Assembly (NCBI RefSeq): GCF_011682055.1
Contig: NZ_JAAQOM010000014.1
Span: forward strand, 180,876-244,875
Length of the DNA: 64,000 nt
Reading direction: 5' to 3'
Source: Telluria antibiotica
GTDB lineage: Bacteria > Pseudomonadota > Gammaproteobacteria > Burkholderiales > Burkholderiaceae_D
Under the pieces are notes generated by a model, which saw nothing but the letters and a program-made list of their open reading frames with translations, did no database searches and was not told where the DNA came from. The position numbers were made by a program, and so were the translations under genes. Below, piece by piece: positions 36,312-45,505 of the stretch (positions are counted from its first letter, which is position 1; each line of letters begins with the position of its first letter).

Positions 36312-39157
36312 TGTTTCAGCAGCGGCTTGAGGTACTTGCCGGTGACGCTGGCCGGATTGTTGGCCACGTCTTCCGGCGTGCCGTGCGCGACGATCGTGCC
36401 GCCGCCCGCGCCGCCTTCCGGACCGAGGTCGACGATCCAGTCCGCCGTCTTGATGACGTCCAGGTTGTGCTCGATGATGACGAGCGTATTGCCCTGGTCG
36501 CGCAGGCGGTGGATCACTTTCAGCAGCAGGTCGATGTCGGCGAAGTGCAGGCCCGTCGTCGGCTCGTCGAGGATATAGAGTGTCCGGCCCGTGTCGCGCT
36601 TGGACAGTTCCAGCGACAGCTTCACGCGCTGCGCCTCGCCGCCCGACAACGTGGTCGCGCTTTGCCCCAGCTTGATGTAGCCGAGGCCCACGTCCAGCAA
36701 GGTGTGGAGCTTGCGCGCGATGACCGGCACGGCCTTGAAGAACTCGTGCGCATCCTCGACCGTCATCTCCAGCACTTGCGTGATGTTCTTGCCCTTGTAC
36801 TCGACTTCCAGGGTCTCGCGGTTGTAGCGCTTGCCGTGACAGACGTCGCAGGGCACGTACACGTCCGGCAGGAAGTGCATCTCGACCTTGATGACGCCGT
36901 CGCCCTGGCACGCCTCGCAGCGGCCGCCCTTCACGTTGAACGAGAAGCGGCCCGCGGAATAACCCCGTTCCTTCGCCGTCGGCACGGTCGAGAACAGGTC
37001 GCGGATCGGCGTGAACACGCCCGTGTACGTGGCCGGGTTCGAACGCGGCGTGCGGCCGATCGGGGCCTGGTCGACGGAGATCACCTTGTCGAAGTGTTCC
37101 AGGCCGTGGATGGCGTCGTGCGGCGCCGGCTCCGTCTGCGAACCGTACAGGTGGCGCGACAGCGCCGGGTACAGCGTGTCGTTGACCAACGTCGATTTAC
37201 CGGAACCGGACACGCCCGTCACGCACGTGAGCAGGCCCACCGGCAGCTCCAGCGACACGTTTTTCAGGTTGTTGCCGGTCGCGCCCGTGATGACGAGCTG
37301 GCGGTCCGGGTCGGCCTGCGTGCGCTTCTTCGGCACGTGGATCTTCTTCTTGCCCGAGAGGTAGGCCGCGGTCAGCGACTCCTTGCTCTTCATGATGTCC
37401 TTCAGCGAGCCTTCGGCGATCACGGCGCCGCCGTGCACGCCCGCGCCCGGACCCATGTCGACGATGTAGTCCGCCGTGCGGATCGCATCCTCGTCGTGCT
37501 CGACCACGAGCACGCTGTTGCCGATGTCGCGCAGGTGCTTCAGCGTCCCGATCAGGCGGTCGTTGTCGCGCTGGTGCAGGCCGATCGACGGCTCGTCCAG
37601 CACGTACATCACGCCCGTCAGGCCCGAGCCGATCTGCGACGCGAGGCGGATGCGCTGCGCTTCGCCGCCGGACAAGGTGTCGGCGCTGCGGTCCAGCGAC
37701 AGGTAGTCGAGACCCACGTCGTTCAGGAATTTCAGGCGCGCGACGATCTCCTTGATGACGCGTTCCGCGATGTCGCGCTTGGCGCCCGTCAGTTCCAGGC
37801 CGTCGAAGTAGCTCAGGCAGTCGCGCAGCGGCGTCTTCGCCACTTCATAGATGGCGCGTTGCTGCGGTCCGTTGCCGATCTTGACGTAGCGTGCTTCCGT
37901 GCGCAGGCGCGCGCCGCCACACGACGGGCACTCCTTCTCGTTGATGAACTTCGCCAGCTCTTCCTTCACGGCCATCGAATCCGTCTCGCGGTAGCGGCGC
38001 TGCAGGTTGTTCACGACGCCTTCGAACGTGTGCTCGCGGATCACCGTGCGGCCACGCTCGTTCACGTACGCGAACGGCACCGACGTCTTGCCGGAGCCGA
38101 ACATGACGACGTCCTGCGCGGACTTCGGCAGCTGCTCGAACGGCTTGTCGAGGTCGAAGCCGTAGTGGGCCGCGAGGCTCGTCAGCATCTGGTAGTAGAA
38201 CTGGTTGCGGCGGTCCCACCCTTTCACGGCGCCGGACGCCAGCGACAGGTTCGGGAACGCGACGATGCGCTTCGGATCGAAGAACTCGATGTGGCCCAGG
38301 CCATCGCATTCCTGGCAGGCGCCCATCGGGTTATTGAAGGAGAACAGCCGCGGCTCCAGCTCTTGCAGCGAATAGCCGCAGACGTTGCACGCGAACTTGT
38401 TCGAGTAGATGTGCTCCTTCTCCGTGTCCATCTCGTACGCGACGGCGCGGCCGTCCGCGATGCGCAGCGCCGTCTCGAAGCTCTCGGCGAGACGCTGCTT
38501 GATCTCGGCATTCACCTTCACGCGGTCGATGACGACGTCGATCGTGTGCTTTTCCGTCTTCTTCAGCTTCGGCAGGTCGTCCACGTCGTAGATCTTGGCC
38601 GCGTGCGTGCCGCTCTGGATGCGGAAGCGCACGAAGCCCTGCGCCTGCATCGCCTCGAACAGGTCGCTGTGCTCGCCCTTGCGGTTCGCCACGACGGGCG
38701 CCAGGATCATCAGCTTCGTCCCTTCCGGCATGCCCAGCACGGCATCGACCATCTGCGACACGGTCTGCGCCGCGAGCGGCTCTTCCGGGTGGTCCGGGCA
38801 GTACGGCGTGCCGACGCGCGCGTACAGCAGACGCAGGTAGTCGTGGATCTCGGTGACGGTGCCGACGGTCGAGCGCGGGTTGTGCGACGTGGCCTTCTGC
38901 TCGATGGAGATGGCGGGCGACAGGCCCTCGATCATGTCGACGTCCGGCTTTTCCATCAGCTGCAGGAACTGGCGCGCGTACGCGGACAGCGATTCGACGT
39001 AGCGGCGCTGGCCTTCGGCGTACAGGGTGTCGAAAGCGAGCGACGACTTGCCGGAACCCGACAGGCCGGTGATGACGATCAGCTTGTTGCGCGGCAGGTC
39101 AAGATTGATGTTCTTGAGGTTGTGCGTGCGGGCGCCGCGGATACGGATTTCTTCCAT
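36308..39157 (-). CDS. uvrA: UvrABC excinuclease subunit A
   Basis: A 949-residue damage-recognition ATPase of nucleotide excision repair. It has two ABC ATPase halves: Walker A motifs in ITGLSGSGKSSLAFDTLYAEG near the start and VTGVSGSGKSTLVNDTLYP in the second half. Signature motifs are DTLSGGEAQRIRLASQIG and TTLSGGEAQRVKLSLEL. Zinc-finger cysteines occur in CNVCGYSLQEL...CQECDGLG and in CEACQGDG...CDVCHGKRY. Length matches the family. A LexA box 86 bases upstream of its start marks it as SOS-inducible. It is divergent from ssb, the same order as in E. coli. Confidence 0.98.
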   Translation of the reverse strand: MEEIRIRGARTHNLKNINLDLPRNKLIVITGLSGSGKSSLAFDTLYAEGQRRYVESLSAYARQFLQLMEKPDVDMIEGLSPAISIEQKATSHNPRSTVGTVTEIHDYLRLLYARVGTPYCPDHPEEPLAAQTVSQMVDAVLGMPEGTKLMILAPVVANRKGEHSDLFEAMQAQGFVRFRIQSGTHAAKIYDVDDLPKLKKTEKHTIDVVIDRVKVNAEIKQRLAESFETALRIADGRAVAYEMDTEKEHIYSNKFACNVCGYSLQELEPRLFSFNNPMGACQECDGLGHIEFFDPKRIVAFPNLSLASGAVKGWDRRNQFYYQMLTSLAAHYGFDLDKPFEQLPKSAQDVVMFGSGKTSVPFAYVNERGRTVIREHTFEGVVNNLQRRYRETDSMAVKEELAKFINEKECPSCGGARLRTEARYVKIGNGPQQRAIYEVAKTPLRDCLSYFDGLELTGAKRDIAERVIKEIVARLKFLNDVGLDYLSLDRSADTLSGGEAQRIRLASQIGSGLTGVMYVLDEPSIGLHQRDNDRLIGTLKHLRDIGNSVLVVEHDEDAIRTADYIVDMGPGAGVHGGAVIAEGSLKDIMKSKESLTAAYLSGKKKIHVPKKRTQADPDRQLVITGATGNNLKNVSLELPVGLLTCVTGVSGSGKSTLVNDTLYPALSRHLYGSQTEPAPHDAIHGLEHFDKVISVDQAPIGRTPRSNPATYTGVFTPIRDLFSTVPTAKERGYSAGRFSFNVKGGRCEACQGDGVIKVEMHFLPDVYVPCDVCHGKRYNRETLEVEYKGKNITQVLEMTVEDAHEFFKAVPVIARKLHTLLDVGLGYIKLGQSATTLSGGEAQRVKLSLELSKRDTGRTLYILDEPTTGLHFADIDLLLKVIHRLRDQGNTLVIIEHNLDVIKTADWIVDLGPEGGAGGGTIVAHGTPEDVANNPASVTGKYLKPLLKQ

Positions 39158-39242
39158 TGTTGTTTGAAGGCTTTCGAATGGTTGCGGGGCCGGCGCACGG
39201 GATGCTCATGAGCGGGCCGAACGGGAAAGCGCACTAGTTTAC

Positions 39243-39258
39243 CTGTTTTTATTTACAG
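39243..39258. promoter_or_regulatory. LexA (SOS) box upstream of uvrA
   Basis: CTGTTTTTATTTACAG is an exact CTGT-N8-ACAG LexA pattern, 86 bases before the uvrA start in the uvrA/ssb divergent region (39158-39624). I see no gene in that region. The box is far from ssb (about 370 bases), so it probably serves uvrA. Confidence 0.88.
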
Positions 39259-39624
39259 TGGTATGCCGGTGCTCGAAAAAGTCTGCGGGGCTTGGCAGCA
39301 TGATATGACGACTTGTCAAGACGTGCCGCGCGCACGATGCCGCGTGTGTTCCGTATGTGGTCCGCGGACGGGGCAATTCAATGGCAGACGTACCAGAAAC
39401 CCGAAATTTTTTGTCGGCCGTATTGATGCGTATCTCTTCCAATCCGGGCACTTCGCCCTCATCTTCGAGGTCTGATCGGGTGCAGTAAAACCGACTGTCC
39501 GCTCGGTGCGGAATCAGTTGCTTTCTGGTGCAACTGGCCAGCATAATAGCGGATGAATTTTCAACTGTTCCCTCACGCTTAGTCAGTACGCAGAGTCAGG
39601 GATTATCCAAAGGAGCTTTACAAA

Positions 39625-40125
39625 ATGGCATCAGTCAACAAGGTCATCATCGTCGGCAACCTCGGCCGCGATCCGGAAATCCGCTACATGCCGAGCGGCG
39701 ACGCCATCGCCAACATCGCCGTGGCGACGTCCTACAAATCGAAGGACCGCAACACGGGCGAGCAGAAAGAGCTGACCGAGTGGCACCGCATCTCGTTCTT
39801 CGGCCGCCTGGCCGAGATCGTGGGCCAGTACCTGAAGAAGGGTTCGTCGGTCTACGTGGAAGGTCGTCTGCAGACCCGCAAATACACGGACAAGGACGGC
39901 ATCGAGCGCTACGCCACCGACATCATCGCTGAAAACATGCAGATGCTGGGCGGCCGCCAGGGCATGGGTGGCGGCGACAGCTACGGTGGCGGCGACGACA
40001 TGGGCGGCTACGACGCCGCGCCGAGCCGCCCGGCCCCGCGCCAGGCCCCGCCGGCACCGGCCGCACGTCCGCAGCCGAAACCGGCGCCGAACTTCTCGGA
40101 CATGGATGACGATATTCCGTTCTAG
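39625..40125 (+). CDS. ssb: Single-stranded DNA-binding protein
   Basis: A 166-residue SSB that coats single-stranded DNA during replication and repair. It has the OB-fold start MASVNKVIIVGNLGRDPEIRYMPSGDAIANIAVATS, conserved WHRISFFGRLAEIVGQYLKKGS, and the Gly/Pro-rich linker (GGGDSYGGGDDMGG). The acidic tip DMDDDIPF recruits partner proteins. A strong AAAGGAG ribosome site lies 10 bases before the ATG. A strong terminator follows about 80 bases downstream. Confidence 0.97.
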   Translation: MASVNKVIIVGNLGRDPEIRYMPSGDAIANIAVATSYKSKDRNTGEQKELTEWHRISFFGRLAEIVGQYLKKGSSVYVEGRLQTRKYTDKDGIERYATDIIAENMQMLGGRQGMGGGDSYGGGDDMGGYDAAPSRPAPRQAPPAPAARPQPKPAPNFSDMDDDIPF

Positions 40126-40204
40126 CGAGCGGGTGTTCGAAAGTGTAAAGTTTTTGGTAGGTTTGTAGAGGCTTTCGCTTGAGAATACAAGGAAAAGAAG
40201 AGAC

Positions 40205-40233
40205 GGGGGAACTGTAAAGTTCTCCCTTTTTTT
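40205..40233 (+). terminator. Intrinsic terminator after ssb
   Basis: Stem GGGGGAACT / AGTTCTCCC (9 bp with one G-T pair, 4-base loop) followed by seven T residues. Confidence 0.9.
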
Positions 40234-41051
40234 GTTCATATTTCTGCTAGCGTAAGACCGCGACCCGCATATCCCCCAGCTTTAACCGCAGCATCGCCAA
40301 GGACTGCGAACGCAGTTGGGACGGATCCTTTGGCGGCACAGTGCTGGCAAGGACGTCGACACTAAGCACAATGCGGACCTCGCCGCAAAGGGCAACCTTT
40401 GGGACGACAAGACGATCTCTTCGGTGGATTTCTTCGAGGGCACCGCGGCGCAAGGGTACAAGCTCCGCCTCCATGAGGGCGACGTCTTGGACATCGACCT
40501 GGGCGACGAAAGGCTTCCGTGGTGATGCCGCCGTAGCGGCGCGTCCACTTTCAGCGGCTCGCATGTGCTGCAAGCAACGAAAGGAGCCGCTGTACGGCCA
40601 GACTCCGCAGGCGATTCGCAAGGACCTCAAGGCCGGGGTGACGTCCTGATTGCTGTGGCATCCAGACCTGCTGGAGGCCGAGCGCACCTGGTGCTCAACT
40701 CACACAGACCAAGCCGCTCCATTTCCTCGTGCTCCGATACCGCAGCCGTAAACCCGTTCCCACCGCCACGGCCGATCGCGAAAAGATCGTAGAACAGGCC
40801 CCTCGTCGTTTCGTGTGGAATTTGACTGCTTATGACAAGGGCGTCGTCGAGCCCGGTGGAGCATGTGGGCAGCCGACGGCCTGTGGTCGGGCGAGTGGGC
40901 AACCCGCAGGGTTGTGCATCCGGCCGTCCACAGGTGAGCGCCGCAGGCGCTCAGTCGGGAAGCCCGCGCCAGCGGGCCTGTCCACAAATCCACGGGGCGT
41001 GTGTGTTCCTGAGCCTCGCTGTGCGTGGCGTGTGACTTAGAAGCCTCTCCC
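40234..41051. other. Patchwork region without intact genes
   Basis: About 820 bases with several overlapping short open frames on both strands, none with a convincing start, family motif or codon pattern. GC-rich palindromic stretches occur around 40930-41000 (for example AGCCCGCGCCAGCGGGC). The region ends at an ISL3-type transposase remnant, so it is best read as decayed mobile DNA beside the glucan regulon. Confidence 0.5.
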
Positions 41052-41168
41052 ATGTCCCTTCACGTCGAGTCCCTGTTCACCGCCGCACTGGGCCTTCAGG
41101 CGCCGTGGAAAGTCGCCAAGGTGGAGCTCGACACTGCCAACTCCCGTGACGCCTGCAAGGCCTCTTGA
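41052..41168 (+). pseudogene. Truncated ISL3-family transposase (N-terminal fragment)
   Basis: A 38-codon frame begins MSLHVESLFTAALGLQAPW, then VAKVELDTA. This resembles the N-terminus of ISL3-family transposases, which continue into a zinc-finger region. Here the frame runs into unrelated residues (NSRDACKAS) and stops. The rest of the element is missing. Confidence 0.6.
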
Positions 41169-41246
41169 GCCTTGCTTCGTCGCGATATCGGTCGCCCCTG
41201 TTGCCAGAGGCGCCGGGTCGACTCGCCGGACGACGGGTCGAATGGG

Positions 41247-43841
41247 CTATCGCGCGTTCACCTTGAACCAGTTTATGTTCCACCCGTTGCCGATGGACTT
41301 GAAGCGGAGCGTGTGATTGCCGGCCGTCATGGCGAAGGGCGCGCTGGTTAGGGTGGCCCAGGTCTGCCAGCCGCCGGTATTGGGCACGGCCATCACGTCA
41401 AGGGCCTTCGCGCCGTCCAGCCAGACTTCGAAGCCGGTGCTGCCGTTGGCGCTCGCCAGGCGGTAGTCGATGGTGAAGTTTCCGGCGGTGGCGACGCTAA
41501 TCTTGAACTCGATGTAGTCGTCGGGATCGAAATAGCCGACGTCCTGTCCGCCGCCGACGTCGGAGCAGGCTTCGAGTTGCACGCCGCTCATGGAGGTGAG
41601 GTTTTCGGCCTCGATGAGACCGGGCACCGGCACGTACTTGAGCGTGGTGGCGACCGAGTCGCTGTAGTAGCTCTCGTTCACTGCGGTGATGGCGGAGACC
41701 ACGTAGAAGTAGGTGGTGCCCGACGCGGCCGTGGTGTCGGTGTAGCTGGCGGTGGCCACCTTGTCGGCAAGCAGCGTGTAGTTGCCCGCGGCGCCGCTGG
41801 CACGGTAGACCTTGTAGCCCGTGACCTTGGCGTCGGTGCTGGCCGTCCAGGTCAGCGCATTGCCGCTGGCGCCCTCGACGAGCTTGAGGCCGGTCGGCAC
41901 TGCCGGCAACTGGAAGACTTCAGGCGCGGTGGTGCTCACCAGCCACTGGGCGAGGCCGGAGTGGACTTCGTAGGCCTGGGTGGCATAGCCCTTGAATAGA
42001 TTCTCGATGGCGGCCTCGGAGGCGGTGGTGAAGTCGACCATGCCGGTCGTGTCGACGATGTCTTGACCTGCCACGGGAGCCTTGTCGACGAGATAAATCT
42101 CGGCCCAGGTGTTGGCGCTGCCGTTGTCCTTGAACACGCCACTGAGCGTGTAGGTCTTGCCGCCCTGGAGGGTGATGGCCTGGTAGACGCCGCCGTTGAT
42201 TGCGCCAATGGCGCCGTTCGGGCGCGTCACACGCAGCACGCTGCCGTCGCTGCCGGTGGGGGTCTTGCCGGCGCTGGCGTAGTTGAAGTCGAGGTTCAGG
42301 CTGCCGCTGATGGCGAGGGTCGTCCAGCCGGTGTTGGAGCCGAAGTTGCCGTTGGTGATGAGCTCGGCGTTGGTGGCTGTGTCGACGATGCTGATCTTGT
42401 CGAAAGTGACGTCGGGGTTGCTGTCGCTGTTGGCGCCGGTTTTAATGACGAAGTAGTAGGTCTTTGGGCCGGTGCCACCAACCTTGAAGGTGGCCGCCTT
42501 GACGGCGCAGGCGTTGGCGAAGCTGGAGTCCCAGCCGGCGCAGTCCCACGTGCTTGCCTTCGCGACCAGGCGGGCGCCAGTGTCGAGGTTGTCGTTCTCG
42601 GCGTTGGTGACCATGCCCCAGGTGCCCTTGCCCGAGCCGCCCCGCGCGCTGACGAACTTGTAGGCCCACGAGGTGGCCGCCCAGCCGTAGCTGGTATAGG
42701 TGTCGTAGGTGGCACGGGCGATCTGGCCGCCCAGGTCCAGGCCGGCGCCCTGCCAGGGCTGGAATTCGCCCACGAACAGAGGAATCTTGAGGTCGCTCAC
42801 CTGCTTGTTGTAGGCGCACACGCCGGTGGTGCCGGTTTGGCCGCAGCGCAGCCAGTCGCGGTGGATCATGTAGGGCGTGTCGCCGGGGCGGTCGCCAAAA
42901 ATTCCCGGATAGGGGTGGATCTCGAACGCGACGTTGGTGAAGCCCTTGGCGGTCGGGTTGCCGTAGGCATCGATGCTGCCGTCGGCATAGCTGGGGAACA
43001 GCACGATATGCTTGGTGTCCACCCCGCGGATGGTCTGGTAAAGCTCTTGCACGCGGGTGACCATGTCGGCCGCGGTGGAGCCCCAGGGCTCGTTGAGCGG
43101 GCCGTAGGCGGCCACGACGGGCTCGTCCTTGTACCTGCTGGCAATTTGCTGCCACAGCCAGCGGGTGCGGTCCCGGGCAACCGTATCCGTCCAGTACTTG
43201 TTCTGACCGGCGCAGCCAGTGGGGTTATATAGCGTCTGGCCGCCCACGGCGCCGTGCAGGTCGAGGATGACGTACATGCCGCGCTTCTTGGCCTGGGCAA
43301 TGGCCCAGTCCAGGTAAGTCCAGGCATCGGCGCGCAGGGTCTTGGGGTTCTTCTCGTCTTCGATGACGCTCCACAGGATGGGCAGGCGCACGAGGTTCAA
43401 GCCGAACGCCTTCATCTGATCCCAGTCGCGCTCGGTGATCCAGCTGTCGCGGTAGAGCTTGATGAGCCGCTCCTTCTCCTGGTATCCGAAGCGTTCGGTC
43501 AGCTTGGCCTCCAGTGTGCACTGGTCGGTCACGCCGTTGCCGCCCTGGCCCATCATCCAAAACTCCTGCACCAGCCAGTTGCCGAGGTTCGTTCCCTTGA
43601 GTAACACCTGCTTACCGGTGCCATCCACCCATTGGGTGCCGTCGGCTTTCAGTATCGCCTGGGCGTCCGGGGTGGGCGTCGGGGTGGGGGCGCTGGGCGA
43701 TGCTGCTGCGGCACCGCTCGAGCCACCGCCACCGCTACAGCCACCCAGCAAGGCCACACCAATCAGGCTACCCAGCAGGGTGGCACGCGCATAGCGCGCC
43801 ATGCGGCCGGCAGCGCGTCGCGGGAACCATTGTTGATCCAT
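41247..43841 (-). CDS. GH5 glycoside hydrolase lipoprotein with CBM and FN3 domains
   Basis: A surface or periplasmic enzyme of about 864 residues. It has a lipoprotein signal (IGVALLGGCSGGGG, lipid Cys at about residue 35), a Ser/Pro/Thr linker, and a GH5 barrel with acid/base Glu251 (YGPLNEPWGS) and nucleophile Glu359 (PLFVGEFQPW). The opening GTNLGNWLVQEFWM resembles exo-1,3-glucanase-type GH5 members. Next come a CBM4/9-like beta-sandwich (ELITNGNFGSNTGW...), a fibronectin type III domain (PTGLKLVEGASGNALTWTAS) and a CBM6-like end (GLIEAENLTSMSGVQLE...INWFKVNAR). The start at 43841 has a GGAGA ribosome site. Two LacI-type operators lie upstream, so it belongs to the nearby beta-glucan regulon. 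Substrate is probably beta-1,3- or beta-1,4-glucan. Confidence 0.88.
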   Translation of the reverse strand: MDQQWFPRRAAGRMARYARATLLGSLIGVALLGGCSGGGGSSGAAAASPSAPTPTPTPDAQAILKADGTQWVDGTGKQVLLKGTNLGNWLVQEFWMMGQGGNGVTDQCTLEAKLTERFGYQEKERLIKLYRDSWITERDWDQMKAFGLNLVRLPILWSVIEDEKNPKTLRADAWTYLDWAIAQAKKRGMYVILDLHGAVGGQTLYNPTGCAGQNKYWTDTVARDRTRWLWQQIASRYKDEPVVAAYGPLNEPWGSTAADMVTRVQELYQTIRGVDTKHIVLFPSYADGSIDAYGNPTAKGFTNVAFEIHPYPGIFGDRPGDTPYMIHRDWLRCGQTGTTGVCAYNKQVSDLKIPLFVGEFQPWQGAGLDLGGQIARATYDTYTSYGWAATSWAYKFVSARGGSGKGTWGMVTNAENDNLDTGARLVAKASTWDCAGWDSSFANACAVKAATFKVGGTGPKTYYFVIKTGANSDSNPDVTFDKISIVDTATNAELITNGNFGSNTGWTTLAISGSLNLDFNYASAGKTPTGSDGSVLRVTRPNGAIGAINGGVYQAITLQGGKTYTLSGVFKDNGSANTWAEIYLVDKAPVAGQDIVDTTGMVDFTTASEAAIENLFKGYATQAYEVHSGLAQWLVSTTAPEVFQLPAVPTGLKLVEGASGNALTWTASTDAKVTGYKVYRASGAAGNYTLLADKVATASYTDTTAASGTTYFYVVSAITAVNESYYSDSVATTLKYVPVPGLIEAENLTSMSGVQLEACSDVGGGQDVGYFDPDDYIEFKISVATAGNFTIDYRLASANGSTGFEVWLDGAKALDVMAVPNTGGWQTWATLTSAPFAMTAGNHTLRFKSIGNGWNINWFKVNAR

Positions 43842-43862
43842 GTCTTGTCTCCGTCGTTGAAT

Positions 43863-43876
43863 TGGAACCGATTCCA
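43863..43876 (-). promoter_or_regulatory. LacI-type operator in GH5 leader
   Basis: TGGAACCGATTCCA differs at one base from the perfect palindrome TGGAATCGATTCCA found at 48187. It lies 22 bases upstream of the GH5 start codon, downstream of the main promoter-operator, so it may be an auxiliary site for looping or a roadblock. Confidence 0.7.
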
Positions 43877-43908
43877 TGTATGTGTATCGGTTTAAGCAAG
43901 AAATAAAA

Positions 43909-43969
43909 AATTGGAATGCATTCCAATTTTGTCGCAAAAAGCATGTTTACATCGCGATTCTATTGTCAA
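43909..43969 (-). promoter_or_regulatory. GH5 promoter with perfect palindromic operator
   Basis: On the minus strand a TTGACA -35 element (43969-43964) is followed, after about 17-18 bases, by a weaker -10 (near 43945-43940). The perfect 20-bp palindrome AATTGGAATGCATTCCAATT then lies at 43928-43909. The identical 20 bp occurs at 48507-48526 before the TonB receptor. Repressor bound here would block initiation. Confidence 0.8.
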
Positions 43970-44136
43970 TAAGGAACTAAGGATTTCGCGTTACCCGCGA
44001 CGGGCTGAACAGCTCTTAGAGGAGAGCGGCACGCTGCTCCTTGGGCATTTGCTTGCGCAGTCCCGGCGCCGCAGCATCAGTCAACGCGGCGCCCAAGGCG
44101 ATCATTGCTTGGAAGCGCAGGTTGGCTCGACACGTA

Positions 44137-44250
44137 TCACTGACTTCGCTCCGCCCGCGACATCCGAGGGCGCCCACCGTCGTCGTGAGCGGTAGCGACA
44201 AAGACCGCCTGTGCGAAGGCAGTCGCGATAGCCAGGGTGTCGCAAAACAT
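44137..44250 (-). pseudogene. Broken gene behind an operator-controlled promoter
   Basis: An ATG at 44250 with a good AAGGAG ribosome site starts a 37-codon frame (MFCDTLAIATAFAQAVFVATA...) that looks like a short signal-peptide-like beginning and then stops. The upstream promoter and LacI-type operator are intact, so a regulated gene probably once stood here and has decayed. I cannot name its family. No other gene is evident between the GH5 promoter and 44137. Confidence 0.4.
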
Positions 44251-44294
44251 TGTGTCTCCTTGCGTGCAACTTTGTCGATTGCATCACTCAAAAT

Positions 44295-44350
44295 TGGAAT
44301 CGTTACCAATATTTGTGACCGATTGTAGCTACGGGATGTTTTCAAGTCAA
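44295..44350 (-). promoter_or_regulatory. Promoter and LacI-type operator of the broken gene
   Basis: On the minus strand: TTGACT (44350-44345), 17 bases, TACAAT (44327-44322), then the operator-like TGGTAACGATTCCA (44308-44295, two mismatches to the palindrome). The -35-to-operator distance (42 bases) matches the other members of the set. Confidence 0.7.
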
Positions 44351-44651
44351 CTGAAAAAATGTTTCCGCTTTTAGTGCGGTAACTTGTTCGACGACCCGGA
44401 TCGCGTCGCGCCATGAACCGGGAGCGCCATAGATCTGTACGATTCCAATGTTAAGAATATGGAAAGAAATTTCCTGCAGGAAGTGCATTCATTGATTCGT
44501 GTGGATCAGGAGACCGGTGATGTTGGGGGTGAGCAGGCAGTCACCGCACGGATGATGTCTCAGATCAAGATGGGCCACCTCCGGCACGAGAGCAGGTAGT
44601 AAAATTCACATTTCACGCAAGCTTACCGTCCATACTGAAAAGGAAATGAAA

Positions 44652-44984
44652 ATGGCAAAGTTCGATCTGTCGGCCTATGGCCTGAACGAACTCAGGAGAT
44701 TGGGGGCCGATGTCGAAAATGAAATCACCGTGCGTCACCAGCAGGAGCTGGGAAGGGCGCGCGACCAAATCCTTTCGATTGCACAGGGCTTAAGTCTGTC
44801 GGTGGAAGAGCTGCTCGGCACTACCCAGAAGAAAGCGAAGGGTGGTAAGCCAGGCGCGGTTCAGCCGCGTTATCGTAATCCCGCTGACAGCCAGCAAACC
44901 TGGACTGGCCGCGGTCGGCAGCCGAAGTGGGTCGGCGAGGCGCTGGCGAACGGCCGCAACCTCGACGACTTCAGGATTCTCTGA
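44652..44984 (+). CDS. H-NS-family DNA-binding protein
   Basis: A nucleoid protein of about 110 residues. The C-terminal part has the H-NS DNA-binding motif (RYRNPADSQQTWTGRGRQPKWV, ending LDDFRIL). The N-terminal half is helical and should oligomerise (LNELRRLGADVENEITVRHQQE...). An AAGGA ribosome site sits 8 bases before the ATG at 44652; an ATG two codons earlier at 44646 is less well spaced. It stands alone between the GH5 gene and halogenase 1. As H-NS proteins silence AT-rich acquired DNA, a local regulatory role is possible. The following stretch to 45220 shows no gene. Confidence 0.9.
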   Translation: MAKFDLSAYGLNELRRLGADVENEITVRHQQELGRARDQILSIAQGLSLSVEELLGTTQKKAKGGKPGAVQPRYRNPADSQQTWTGRGRQPKWVGEALANGRNLDDFRIL

Positions 44985-45220
44985 CGCGTGCCCGTACTCC
45001 GTAACCACATCGGATGTTAAGGCAGTCTCCGCAGTCCGCTGTGACCTCCGGATATCCTACGTAGTCCTGAGACACCGCTGTCCCTACCCGGTCGTGCCGT
45101 CTCGTCGCCCCACGTCATATTGCTTCCGGGTCGGGATGTGTCCTCCGGCCCTGAGCGGTACGGCTCGGGCTGCGCCTCTGATGGTCGGAATGTGGCCGCG
45201 GCCGCTCCAAGAGTGAAACA

Positions 45221-45275
45221 TTGACACAAAAAAGGGGCCGCTCATATTTTGCATAAAAAATTGAGAACGATTCCA
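45221..45275 (+). promoter_or_regulatory. Promoter and LacI-type operator of halogenase 1
   Basis: TTGACA (45221-45226), 18 bases, TATTTT (45245-45250), then TGAGAACGATTCCA (45262-45275), whose right half matches the palindrome and whose left half is degenerate. The -35-to-operator distance is 41 bases. The leader to the start codon is about 230 bases and has no gene. Confidence 0.7.
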
Positions 45276-45505
45276 ATTTTCCGCTTACAATGTGCTTTTT
45301 GAATGATGTATGCACTGGGTGCGGCTGAAACGGAGTCTCGACGCGGGCCATGAGGTTCGCGCCATCCTCGTGATGGCCACCGTCGGTTCTTCATGTCGCC
45401 ATGCCCTTGCGATTGAAACACGGGCGAGCTTCCGGATGGAGGCGGCCGTGCTTCATCAGCCAATCGCGGCAGAAGCAATCGTTGTAGCATATCAAAAGGA
45501 TGCAC

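Noticed and set aside
36296..39211. A 971-residue plus-strand frame opposite uvrA
   Set aside because: Shadow of uvrA, which has all ATPase and zinc-finger motifs.
40316..40525. Small plus-strand frame containing LRLHEGDVLDIDLGDE
   Set aside because: No start signal, surrounded by decayed sequence; coding status cannot be supported.
44459..44599. A 46-codon plus-strand frame (starting MERNFLQEVHSLIRV) before the H-NS-like gene
   Set aside because: No ribosome site and no recognisable family; could be a remnant, but not enough support to call a gene.
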